From contig NC_090021.1 in NCBI RefSeq assembly GCF_037176765.1, positions 30,682,229-30,746,228 of the forward strand: a DNA stretch of 64,000 bases, in the 5' to 3' direction. Below, piece after piece: positions 23,836 through 33,700 of the stretch; position 1 is the stretch's first letter, and every line of letters begins with the position of its first letter. The notes beneath the pieces were generated by a model. It did no database searches. It was not told the origin of the DNA and was given only the letters and a program-made list of their open reading frames with translations. This DNA is from Anolis sagrei. Its lineage: Eukaryota; Chordata; Lepidosauria; Squamata; Anolidae. The translations under genes and the position numbers were made by a program.

Positions 23836-24092
23836 TTAGTTCCAGAAATTGAAATTGCAGGAAGGAATTGAAATGGGAGAAATGCCAAGTCGTCCCATTA
23901 TGTTGAAAGGCAAGCTTTCCAATTTACTGAGCAAGACTAAAAAGAATGGTAAGTTTCGTTTTCTCTTTATCACTTATAGGGTACTCCCAGCTCATTAATC
24001 CCTCCTTACTCAGTCACCCCAATTATCTCCCCCCCCCCCCCATTTCTTTTAAAATTGTAAACAATATCTTTCTGAATAAAAAATATTTTTTA

Positions 24093-24850
24093 AAAAAAGA
24101 ATTGTAAGGCTAGCAGTTGAGGCAGGAGGGCTCTCCATGTGTGTAATTCGTCCTCCAAATAACCATTCGTAGCTGAGAAGAAAGGAAGAAACCAGGCAGG
24201 GGCAAACTTGGGCCCTCCAAATGTTTTGGACGTCAACTCTCACAACTCCTCTAGCAGCCTATTAGGAGGCTATTAGGAATGGTGGTCGTGGATTCCACTT
24301 TGTAGCCCCATTTCTTATCCACGACATGGGAGTGTGGAGAAGAGCAAACTACAGACAACCTGCTGCAATGCAACCTGACCCCTGGTACATGCGGGGGGGG
24401 GGGGGGGGGGAATTGTAAGGCTAGCATGGAGGGCTCTCCATGTATGTAATTTGTCCTCCAAATAACCATCCATGGCTTCGTGGCTAATAAGAAAGGAAGA
24501 AACCAGGCAGGGGCAAACTTGGGCCCTCCAAATGTTTTGGACGTCAACTCTCACAACTCCTAACAGCCTATTAGGAGGCTATTCATGCGGGGGCATGAGA
24601 GACGCCTCCCACAAAGGATGATAAAAACATCAAATCATCTGGGTGTCCCCTGGGCAACGTCCTTGCAGATGGCCAATTCTCTCACACCAGAAGTGACTTG
24701 CAGTTTCTCAAGTTGCTCCTGACACGACAAAAAAAAAAGGAGGCTATTAGGAATGGTGGTCGTGGATTCAACTTTGTATCCCCATTTCTTATCCACGACA
24801 TGCGAGTGTGGAGAAGAGCAAACTAGAGACCACCTGCTGCAATGCAACCT
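24093..24850. repeat. Tandem duplication (~320-bp unit) with a SINE in the second copy
   Basis: Copy one runs from AATTGTAAGGCTAGCA at 24101 to ~24400, copy two from 24411 to ~24850. Shared landmarks are GGGCTCTCCATGT, AGAAAGGAAGAAACCAGGCA, GGGGCAAACTTGGGCCCTCC, GGAATGGTGGTCGTGGATTC and CTGCTGCAATGCAACCTGA. The second copy is interrupted at ~24586-24740 by a truncated SINE. Confidence 0.85.
24586..24740 (+). mobile_element. tRNA-derived SINE, 5' truncated
   Basis: The sequence GGGGGCATGAGAGACGCCTC, then GGCAACGTCCTTGCAGATGG, TCTCACACCAGAAGTGACTT and CTCCTGACACGACAAAAAAA is the 3' part of the SINE family seen in full, inverted, at 40236-40507. Confidence 0.8.
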
Positions 24851-24940
24851 GAGCCCTGCCACATGCACAATGGAGGACCTTCTTGCAGCAACACCAGAAG
24901 CATTCCAAGTGGCCAGATACTGGTCAAAGGATATTTAATC
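24753..24940 (+). mobile_element. Possible LINE ORF C-terminus (Cys-His knuckle)
   Basis: A frame reads STTCECGEEQTRDHLLQCNL, fitting the CxCGxxxxTxxHxxxxC pattern at the end of some LINE reverse transcriptases, followed by ATPEAFQVARYWSKDI. It overlaps the tandem duplication. The family is not identified. Confidence 0.4.
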
Positions 24941-24971
24941 AACTACCAAGCTTGTTAACTTTGTGTTGTTT

Positions 24972-25915
24972 AATGTATTGTCAAAGGCTTTCATGGCTGG
25001 AATCACTCAGTTCTTGTGGATTTTTTCGGGCTATCTGGCCATGTTCTAGAGGCATTTCTCCTGACGTTTCGCCTGCATCTATGGCAAGCATCCTCAGAGG
25101 TGAGGTCTGCTGGAGCTGGGAAAAAAGGGGGGGGTATATATCTGTGGAATGACCAGGGTGAGACAAAGGGCTTTTGTAAGTTGGGCTAGGTGTGAATCTT
25201 TCAACTGACCACCTTGATTAGCATACAATGGGCTGACTGTGCCTGGAGCAAACTCTTCTTGAAAGGTGATTAGATGTCCCTGCCTGTTTTTCTCTCTGCT
25301 GTTTTTCCTGTTGCAATTTTAGAATTTTTTAATACCAAACGCAGCGCCCAAACAAGAATCCAGGAACATGGAGGGCACTGCAGACTGCTCCAGCCAGAGA
25401 GGTCAGCCATGGCGGAGCGCCTGGTGAACCAACCTGGACACAGCATTTTATTTGAGAGCACGGAGATGCTGGACCGCTCTCACGGCCACCATGTCGGACT
25501 GCACGGAGAGGCCATTGAAATCCACAAGCATGTGGACAGTTTCAACAGAAAGGAAGAGACCATGAAGGTGAACAAAATCTGGCTACCAGTATTAAAAAAT
25601 TCTAAAATTGCAACAGCAAAAACAGCAGAGAGAAAAAACAGGCAGGGACATGTAATCACCTTTCAAGAAGAGTTTGCTCCAGGCACAGTCAGCCCTTTGT
25701 ATGCTAATCAAAGTGGTCAGTTGAAAGATTCACACCTAGCCCAATTTACAAAAGCCCTTTGTCTCACCCTGGTCATTCCACAGATATATAAAACCCCTTT
25801 TTTTCCCAGCTCCAGCAGACCTCACCACCTCTGAGGATGCTTGCCATAGATGCAGGCGAAACGTCAGGAGAAATGCCTCTAGAACATGGCCAGATAGCCC
25901 GAAAAAACCCACAAG
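24972..25915 (+). mobile_element. Penelope-like element with inverted 3' copy and 15-bp target duplication
   Basis: The first ~360 bp (24972-25335) are an inverted copy of the element's own 3' end. The rest runs plus strand from inside the GIY-YIG domain (RIQEHGGHC, PERSAMAERLVNQPGHS, HVDSFNRKEET) to the 3' tail. The two arms share CTGACGTTTCGCCTGCATCT and AAAGGTGATTA...CAGGGACAT. A perfect AACTTTGTGTTGTTT repeat flanks it (24957-24971 and 25916-25930). It is 5' truncated and broken. Confidence 0.85.
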
Positions 25916-25942
25916 AACTTTGTGTTGTTTGTTTGTTTGTTT

Positions 25943-25992
25943 AAAAATGCAATGCAGCTGCTTGGTCTGCTCCTGACACGATAAATAAAACA
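25943..25992 (+). mobile_element. SINE 3' tail fragment
   Basis: CTTGGTCTGCTCCTGACACG followed by ATAAATAAAA matches the end of the SINE copy at 24586-24740. Confidence 0.5.
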
Positions 25993-26059
25993 GGAATGGT
26001 GGTAGTTGGGAGTCCAAAACACCAGGAGAGGCGAGGCTTGCCCCTGCCTGGACTAAACT

Positions 26060-26630
26060 ACCTCGAGGAGGGCGAGGCCTCTTTCAAGATGGCGGAGAGC
26101 GAAGGGAGAAGAGCAACTGCGCCACAAATGCTGGCCAGCGGCCAGGCGGCGCCATCTTCCCTTCCTTCAAAGGCAGGGAAACAAACCAAAGCCAGGCTTC
26201 TCCTTCAGAAAACCCCTCCAAAACACAGCCTATTTTGAGTGGAGGTTGAAAAAAAAACCATCCTCACAGCCTCCAATCATTCCAAACAATGCAATTCAGA
26301 GCCTTTTCCTTTCAAAACCAAAACACAGCGCGCCAGACAAACCTGAAAGGCCTCCTCAGGATTTGGATCATTTAATACTACCTGATTATCCATTTACAAA
26401 CCTCAAATCTGACCTTAACCACAGCTTAGTCTCACAAAACAGAACAAAAGCCCAGTCTCGATTGAAAAGGGGGGTAAAAAGGAAAGAAATGCGACTAACC
26501 CACCTCAAAAAAAGGATCCACAACCTTTCAGATTTCCCATCCATTCTTTATATAATCCTCTCTCCCTCCCTCCTCCGCCCTGCATTGCTGGAAACATCAC
26601 TGAAAATCAATTACTAAACTATATATATAA
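26060..26630. other. Unassigned intron or upstream sequence with a short GC-richer patch
   Basis: 26080-26160 is GC-richer, with AAGATGGCGGAGAGCG and GGCGGCGCCATCTTCC (YY1-like ATGGCGG on both strands). This could be a small promoter or a coincidence. The rest is unremarkable. Confidence 0.3.
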
Positions 26631-26632
26631 AA

Positions 26633-27267
26633 TTTTAAAAATAACTAATCCTAGATGACAGATAATACACAAAATGTTCAATCACTAAAAAGCCAAAACA
26701 GACTTATTAATGGTATAAAATCATTGTCCCACCCTCCAAAAAAAAAAAAAGGAAAACACTAATCCGAGATGGCGGATTACACAGAAGGCTCAATATACAC
26801 AATCTAGGAAAGAGGTAGAATATTTATTAATTGTGCCATTTCCCACCACCCAAAAAACATCAATTACAAATAGATAAAAGATTTGGTTTCTTATATAAGT
26901 CAATCCCAGCTAGGATCACACAAGAAAACAAAAGGAACTGAACAAAATATATACAGAATCACCAATCTAGGAGAGAGGTAGAATATTTATTAATTGTGCC
27001 ATTTCCCACCCCCCAAAATAACACCAATTACAAATAGATAGATTTGGTTTCTTATATAAATCAATCCAACCAAGCTAGAATCACAAGAAAACAAAAGGAG
27101 CTGAACAAAATATATACAGAATCATCAATCTAGGAGGTAGAATATTTATTAATTGTACCATTTCCCACCCCCCCCCCCCCAAAAAACATCAATTACAAAT
27201 AGATAAAAGACTTGGCTTCTTAAAGAAATCAATCTTGCTAGAATCGCAAGAAAGCTGTACAAAAACA
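26633..27267. repeat. Tandem repeat, ~160-bp unit, about four copies
   Basis: Three close copies start AATCTAGGA at 26803, 26966 and 27128. Each has GGTAGAATATTTATTAATTG, CCATTTCCCACC, CAATTACAAATAGATA and a CTAGAATCACAAGAAAACAA-type end. A shorter diverged copy precedes them (26633-26800). The poly-C tract in the copies varies in length. Confidence 0.88.
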
Positions 27268-27379
27268 ACCACGAGGAAACAAAACAAAGCCTAGACAAAG
27301 AAGAGAAAATGAAGCCCAAAGGAAGAAGCAAAGCACAAAAACAGGGAGGAAATTCGCCATTTAGAAAACCACAAGGAGG

Positions 27380-28930
27380 AAATTCGCCATTAAAAAAGAA
27401 AGAAAGTGGAGATATTGTTAAAGTAAAGTGAAAAATCAAGAGGAGATATTGCTGGGGAGCCAAATCCAAAAGAGGAAAGCAAGCCAAAGAAGAGGGGGAA
27501 GAGAAGAAAATAAAATAAAGAGCTCTCTCTGAAGGAGAGAAGGCGAAGAAGAAGCAGCAGCAGCAGAGTCTCCATTTTTCCTGAGAGAGAGGACGAAGGA
27601 AGAAGAAGAAGAAGCCCAAGCCTTGGCTTCACAGAGCTTTAGAGAAAAGGCAAAAGAAACGAGGGGGGAAGAGAGGGAAAAAAAGAGGGAGGAGATTTGA
27701 AAAGATTATTTTTCTTTCTCCCTCTCTCTCTCTCTCTCTCTTCTCCTCTCTCACACACACTCGATCCCCCTCTCTCTTTCCTCACACACACACACACACT
27801 CTTCTCTTCTCATACACACACCCAGCCACACTTATAGGCAGGCACACCACTCACACAGGCAGACACACTCTCTCTTCTCTTCCCTCTCGATGGCTACCAC
27901 AACACCACCCCTCCAAACAAAACAACTAATTTTAAACAGGCTCAATCAATGAGTCATTAAAAGAGAGAGAGGGGGGGGGTATTTGTATCCTGTTCTCTCC
28001 CCCTACACACACTCTCTCTCTTTCCTTCCTTCCTCCTTTCCTTTCCCTCCTCTCCTAAATTTGCATGGCATCAGAGAGAGAGAGGAAGGAGAAGAAGAAG
28101 GGGGAGAAGCCCACCCCAATCCTCTCTCTCTCTCTGTTTCTCTCTCTCTCTGTATTTCCCAGCTATCAGCCTTTAGACCTGAAACCTTATCTGTCCTCTC
28201 CGCCCCCCTCTCTTCTCCTCTCCCCCTCTTAAGAAACACATTTTGGGGGGGACAAGAGAGCCCTCTTTGCAGCAGGAGCAGCAGAAGAAGAAGGAGCAGC
28301 CTCTCCCTTTGCAGCCCAAATAAATATTTCATCATTTCCCAAGCAAAGAAAGCACCAAATCGCCCCCCTTCTTCTTCTCCTTCTCCTGTGTCCTCTCTCT
28401 CTCTCTCTGTATATATATTTATATACATCGCCCCAGAGCCAATAGCTCTCTGGCCTGAAACCTAATATCCTGGGTTTTGGCAACTCCTGGTTGTTAATTT
28501 GCTCTGTCTCTCTCTTAAGAGAGAGATAGAGAGATATATTCTTCTTCCCTCTCTCTCTCTTTCCCCTTTTCCTCTCCCCCTCTTCTTCTTCTTTTTCCCC
28601 TCCCCAAAAAAGGGAGGAAGGAAGGAAGGAGGTTGTGTGTTTCTTTCTTTCTCTTCTTCTTTTTTTTTCTTCCTCCTCTTCTCTTCCTTGAAATTTTTAT
28701 CACAAAATTATAATACACTCAAAGGGAAACTCACCGTCATGAAAAAGCAGTGCCTTGTCAACGGGGTTTCTTCGCCATCACATCAGGGGCTGGCAGTGTA
28801 AAAAGAGAGAGAGAGAGAGCGAGAGAGAGAGAGAGAGAGAAAGGGAGGGGGGAAGAGAGAGAGAGAAAGGGAAGAGAGAGAGAGTACAACAAGCACACAG
28901 TCAGTGCGGGAGATCCCAGCCACAAGGAGA
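27380..28930. repeat. Strand-asymmetric purine/pyrimidine and GA/CT microsatellite zone
   Basis: Long runs rich in GAAGAA or GAGAGA on the plus strand (27380-27710, 28800-28890) alternate with CT-rich runs (27711-27890, 28000-28140, 28545-28680). CA runs (27783-27802) are interspersed. All open frames here (156, 160, 141 and 100 codons) are low-complexity and not convincing genes. Confidence 0.85.
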
Positions 28931-29110
28931 AGAGAGAGAGAGAGAGGCGCACACACAGGCAAGCTCCACTTCCACGCACATTAGGAGAGAGACCAAGCCG
29001 TGGACGAGGGCTTCTCCGACGGATCCTCCTGCTTTTTGACACCGGGAAGGAGCTGCCAAGGCGAAGAAGGGACCCAGGCAGGAGAGTCGGCCGAGGAAAA
29101 GCCTCCCTTC
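28735..29110 (-). promoter_or_regulatory. BICRAL: Candidate non-coding first exon and promoter area of BICRAL
   Basis: The BICRAL start-codon exon has an upstream acceptor, so a 5' UTR exon must exist at higher coordinates. On the minus strand CATGACG|GTGAGTTT at 28735 is a near-consensus donor. It is preceded by 375 bp that are richer in CpG than the surroundings (29000-29110 includes GCCGTGGACGAGG, TCCGACGG and GGCCGAGG). The position between the intron and the satellite array fits a first exon. No TATA box was identified. This is an inference from position and the splice signal only. Confidence 0.4.
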
Positions 29111-31673
29111 CCAGGCATCATCTAGGTCTCCTTCTAAAAGCTTGCCCAGGCGCCAGGCTTAGCTCCCAAACAATCTGGAAAAAGCAAAGAAGTTGGTGCT
29201 GGTGGCGTAAGCTTTCCTAGGCTTAAGTCCAAAAGGAACAACTGAGGAAGGGGATGAAGTTGGGAGCTGCATCTCTTTGTGCCAATCTGTTTCCAAACAA
29301 TCTAGGGGTGAGGTGGTTGGCATAACCTTTCATGGATTTAAGCCCACTTGCAAAAAATCTGAGGAGGGGGGCAGTTGGTGGCATAAACTTTCCTAATCTG
29401 TTTCCAAACAATCTAGGGGTGAGGTGGTTAGCATAAAATTTCATGTCCATCCACTTGCAAAAAATCTGAGGAGGGGGTGAGTTGGTGGCATAAACTTTCC
29501 TAACCTGTTTCCAAACAATCTAGGGGTGAGGTTAGCATAAGCTTTCATGTCCATCCACTTGAAAAAAAATTGAGGGAGGGGGGGAGTTGGTGGCATAAAC
29601 TTTCCTAATCTGTTTCCAAACAATCTAGGGATGAGGTGGTTAGTGTAAGATTTCATGTCCATCCACTTGCAAAAAATCTGAGGAGGGGGCAAGTTGGTGG
29701 CATAAACTTTCCTAATCTGTTAACAAAAAATCTGAAGGGGAAAAAAGGGTAGTTTTAACATAATTTTTCGTGGACTTAAGGACACTTCCATAAAATCTGA
29801 GATGGGGAGGAGGGAGTTGGTGACATAAGCTTTCCTAAGTTTAGGTTCAGAAATTCTAAAAAAAGAATGAAGTTGGTGGCATTAAGTTTTCCTAATGTTT
29901 CCAAACAATCTGAAGGGGAGAAAAGGGTAGTTAACATAATTTTTAATGGACTTAAGGTCACTTCCAAAAAATCTGAGATGGGGATATCTCCTAGACGTAA
30001 ATCTATTTCCAAACTATGTTAAGGGGGGGAAAGGTAGTTGGTTTGGTTTTCATATATTCAAGTCCACTTCCAAAAAATCTTAGTGGAGTTGGGGAGTTGG
30101 TGGCATAAGCTTTTCTAAAGTTAAGTGCAAAAATGAAGTTGGTGGCATAAGCTTTCCTAAATTTAGGTTCAGAAATTCTAAAAAAGAGAGAATGAAGTTG
30201 GTGGCATTAAGTTTTCCTAATCTGCTTCCAGACAATCTAAAGGGGGGTCCACTTCCAAAACATCTGAGAGGGGGAAGGGGTTGGTACTTATAAGCTTTCC
30301 TAAAGTTAGGTCCAAAAAAATGAAGTTGATTGCGTTCACTTTCCTAGGCTTAATCCACTTCCAACAAATCTGAGGAAGGGGAAAATAAATGGGTTACAAA
30401 AGCTTCCCTAGTCTTAAACCCACCTAAAAAAAACCTGAGGAAAAGGATGGAGTTGGTGGCTTTCTATTTCCAAACAATCTGGGGGGGGGGGGGGGGGGTG
30501 TGGTTAGCATAAGCTTTCATGGATCTTAGTCTACTTCCAAAAAAAAAAAATCTGAGGAGGGGAGATAAGTTGGTGGCATAAGATTTACTCAAATTAAGTC
30601 CTCTTTAAAAAGAAAAACTAGGAAGAGGGGGGGGGGGGGATTGTTATCATAACCTTTCCTAAGTTCAGTCCAAAAATGAAGTTGGTAGCAGTTCACTTTC
30701 CTAGGCTTAAATCCACTTCCAACAAATCTGAGAAAGGGGAAAGAAATAGGTTGCAGAAGCTTTCCTAGATTTCAGTACTATTAAAAAACTGAAGAAAATG
30801 ATGAAGTTGGTGTCATTCCTAAGACTTATGTCCACTTCCCAAAACTCCAAGGATGGTGGTATAAGCTTTCCTTGACCTAAATCTATTTCCAAACTATCGG
30901 GGGGGGGGGGTGGTTACCATAAGCTTTCATCGATTTAAGTTGGTTGCCAAAGATTTCACAGACTTGGGTCCACCACCCCCCAACCCCTTCCCATAGGAAG
31001 GGACCTGAAGCTGGTGGCATAAGGTTTTCTAGGTTCCTTTCTATTTCCAAACAATCTCAGGAAGGGAAATAACTTGGTGGCATAAGCATTCCTAAACTTA
31101 CTGAACTTAAATCCCAAAATTCTGGTGGCATAAACTTTCCTAGATATAAATTTACTTCCAAAAAATATCTGAGGACTGAAAAGCAGTTGATGGCATAAAT
31201 TTCCTTAGGTTTAAATAAAAAAAATAGATGAGGAAGAGAACAGATTTGGTGGCGTAAGCTTCCGTAAACTTAAATCCAAAAAAAATTGAGGAAGAGAGCC
31301 GAGTTGATATCATAACACTTTCCTAGGCTTAAATCTATTTCTTTAAAAAAATTGCAATAAGAAGTTGGTGGCAAAAGCTGTCAGACTTAAATCCACTTCT
31401 AAAAAGTCTGAAGAAGAGACTAAATTTGGTGGTGTAAGCTTTCATAGATTTAAACTGGCATCCAATATCTGAAGAAAAAAATTAAGTTGGTGGCAAAAGC
31501 TTTCCTAGACTTTAATCCAAAAAAATCTGAGGAACAGAACAAAGTGGGTCACTTTCCTAGACTTAAGTCCACTTCCACAAAATCTGAGGAAGATAAAATT
31601 GGTGGTAAAAGTGTTCCTAGATTTAAACCTCCTTCCAAACATTTATAAGGGAAAGAAGGCGGTGGCACTTTTC

Positions 31674-31841
31674 CTTCATCACTCTAGAGAGAAAAATCCA
31701 CTTAAAATCCAGTTTCTGCCTCCTGCAGAATTCTGGGGTTTGAAATTTAGGGAGGAGCCATTAACAGCCTCACTAAACTACAAACCCCAGAAGGAGGCAG
31801 AAACCAGATTTTAAATGGATTTTTTCTCTAGTGTGATGAAG
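31674..31841. mobile_element. MITE inside the satellite array
   Basis: Arms CTTCATCACTCTAGAGAG, AATCCA, AAAATCCAGTTTCTGCCTCC and GGGGTTTG are repeated in reverse complement, ending CTCTAGTGTGATGAAG. The array unit resumes on both sides. Confidence 0.8.
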
Positions 31842-32344
31842 TGTAGACTAATCAACTTCCAAAAAAAGGCTGATGACATAACCTTTTCTAGACATAAATT
31901 TACTTCCAAAAAATCCAAGGAATGGAAAGCAGTTGGTGTCATAGAATTTCCTAGCCTTAAATCTATTTCTTTAAAAATCACGGGAAAGGAGTTGGTGGCA
32001 AAAGCAGTCAGAGACTTAAATCCACTTGTAAAAAAAATCTGAAGAAGAGAATTTTGGTGATGTAAGCTTTTGTAGACGTACATTGACTTCCAATATGTGA
32101 GGAAGAAAATTAAGTTGGTGGCATAAGCTTTTTTAGACTGAAGTCCACTTCCAAAAATCCGAGGAAGGAAAAGAAGATGGTGGTGTAACCTTTCCTAGAC
32201 TTAAAAACTCCAAGAAGAGGATGAAATTGGTAGGATAAGTTTTCCTAGACTTAAATCCACTTCAAAAAATCTGAGGAAGAGAATAAAGTTGGTAGCATAA
32301 GCTATCGAAGACATAAATCCAAGGAAGGGAATGAAATTGGGAGC

Positions 32345-32545
32345 ATACATGGCTGAGCTGCTGAAGTTGCTACCACTTCTGCAGGAAGGTAACGCACTCC
32401 ATGCAGTCATGCTGGCCACATGACCATGGAGGTGTCTACAGACAATGCCGCTCTTTGACATAGAAATTGAGATGAGCACTACCCCCCAGAGTCGGACATG
32501 ACTAGACTTGCTGTCAGGGGAACCCTTTTACCCTTACTTTGCATC
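32345..32545 (+). mobile_element. Sauria SINE, internally deleted
   Basis: Contains CTGAGCTGCTGAA, CACTCCATGCAGTCATGCTG, GGAGGTGTCTACAGACAATG and CAGAGTCGGACATGACTAGA, with an ACCCTTTTACCCTTAC tail. Matches the full copy at 50200-50535. It interrupts the satellite array, whose unit is still recognisable after it (32546-32660). Confidence 0.85.
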
Positions 32546-33214
32546 TTTCTAGACTCGTGTATTTCCAAGCAATCAGAAAAAAAGAAGGAAGTTAGTAACA
32601 TAAGCCTTCCTAACCTGAAATTTTAAAAATCTGAAGAAGTAGACTTAAGTCTACAGAAGCCTTTGCTACCAACTTCTTTCTCTCAAAGATGCTAGATCTT
32701 TGAATTCTGTCTTGTAAGGTTAAGACCCTTTAAAAATATATTTCTTCTTGTGTTTTCCCCCCTTAAAAAAGGTAGGGGCTAGCCACTCAGTTGTATACCT
32801 GGAAAGAATCATTTACTTACCCTTCATGAACAAATATATGCAAAAATTTACAAAGTATGAAATGGCATTGAAGTGAAATTTTCTCACTGAATGTTGTGAA
32901 AGACCCATCAACTTTTCTATACAGTTAATAATTGGAGAGCTCATTTGGATGAAGAGAAGGAAAATTTTTAAAGCAACTAATAAATGATCTTCTCACCTAT
33001 TCCTATCCAAATTACATCCACAAAAAGGAAGTTGAGCTCTGGGACTGTGTGTGTGTGTCAATCTTATCCTTGCATAACTAATCTGAGTAGGCAATGGGGT
33101 CTTGTAGCATCTTCAAGACATTGGTCACATCAAGACATTGGTCACAACAAGATCAATACTTTTGATGAAGTACACTATCAAAATCTTTTTTCACTCTTAA
33201 AGGTGCTACAAGAA

Positions 33215-33352
33215 TAATAGAATCATAGAGTTGGAAAAGATCACATGGTCCATGTAGTCCAACCCTCTGCCATGCAGGAAAAGTACAAAGTAGCCCTGAC
33301 AGATGGCCATCTAAGCCTCTGTTTATGATCCCTTTGAATATTGATTGAGACT
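33215..33352 (-). mobile_element. CR1 LINE 3' end
   Basis: AATAGAATCATAGAGTTGGA then CATGTAGTCCAACCCTCTGC is the inverted CR1 terminus. Confidence 0.8.
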
Positions 33353-33492
33353 CCTTCTACACTGTTCTTATATGCCAGGATCTGATCCTAGGTTATCTGC
33401 TTTGAACTGGATTATATGAACCTCTACAGCTTGGATAAACAAATAATCTGGGATCAGATCCAGGGATATAGGGTAGTGTAGAAGGGGCCTGA
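33353..33492. mobile_element. MITE with inverted halves
   Basis: CCTTCTACACTGTTCTTATA with GGATCTGATCC on the left mirrors GGGATCAGATCC and TAGTGTAGAAGGGGCC on the right. Related to the element at 45095-45242. Confidence 0.7.
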
Positions 33493-33504
33493 AACTAGCA
33501 GTTA

Positions 33505-33700
33505 GTTGTTTCTTGAGTTGTTATGTGCCTTGAAGTCCTTTCTAACATTGCAACCCTATTGGAAAGATTTGTTCAGAGGCAGTTCGTGTTTGCCTTCCTC
33601 TGAGGCTGAGAAAGTGTGACTTGCCCATGGTTGGTTTCCATGGCCAAGCAGGGATATGCAGACTGCTTAAACCACTGTAACACTTAACTACAGCCCAGTT
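33505..33700 (-). mobile_element. tRNA-derived SINE (MIR/CORE-like)
   Basis: Inverted copy of the family at 12546: GTTGTTATGTGCCTTGAAGT, then GCCTTCCTCTGAGGCTGAGA and a degenerate tRNA-like end. Confidence 0.65.

Larger units (their letters stand above)
24505..26059. mobile_element. hAT-like element split by later insertions
   Basis: The left end CAGGCAGGGGCAAACTTGGG (near 24515; also present in the duplicate near 24196) and the right end GGCGAGGCTTGCCCCTGCCTG near 26039-26059 are inverted. Between them lie a SINE, a LINE-like open stretch (CECGEEQTRDHLLQCN at ~24790-24850) and a Penelope-like element. Confidence 0.65.
29190..32660. repeat. Degenerate satellite-like array, ~60-bp unit, about 50 copies
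   Basis: Repeats of the pattern GTTGGTGGCATAAGCTTTCC, TAGACTTAAATCCACTTCCA, AAAAATCTGAGGAAG. From 29220 to 29710 the units pair into a ~120-bp higher-order form alternating TTTCCAAACAATCTAGGGGTG and CACTTGCAAAAAATCTGAGG. Units diverge strongly to the right. A MITE (31674-31841) and a SINE (32345-32545) have inserted. Short open frames are by-products. Confidence 0.93.

Noticed and set aside
25274-25834. 186-codon open frame as a host nuclease gene
   Set aside because: Its GIY-YIG-like content belongs to a 5' truncated Penelope-like element flanked by a target duplication.
27149-28801. Several 100-160 codon open frames
   Set aside because: All are low-complexity Phe/Leu/Ser or Arg/Glu strings produced by GA/CT and GAA repeats.
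29223-30012. Repeated minus-strand peptides (PRLFGNRLGKFMPPT) as a repeat protein
   Set aside because: They come from the ~60-bp satellite units. The frames break repeatedly and show no start, splice or family signal.
22835-32660. CRISPR-like direct repeats
   Set aside because: The repeats have no constant short repeat alternating with unique spacers, units vary in sequence, and the genome is eukaryotic.
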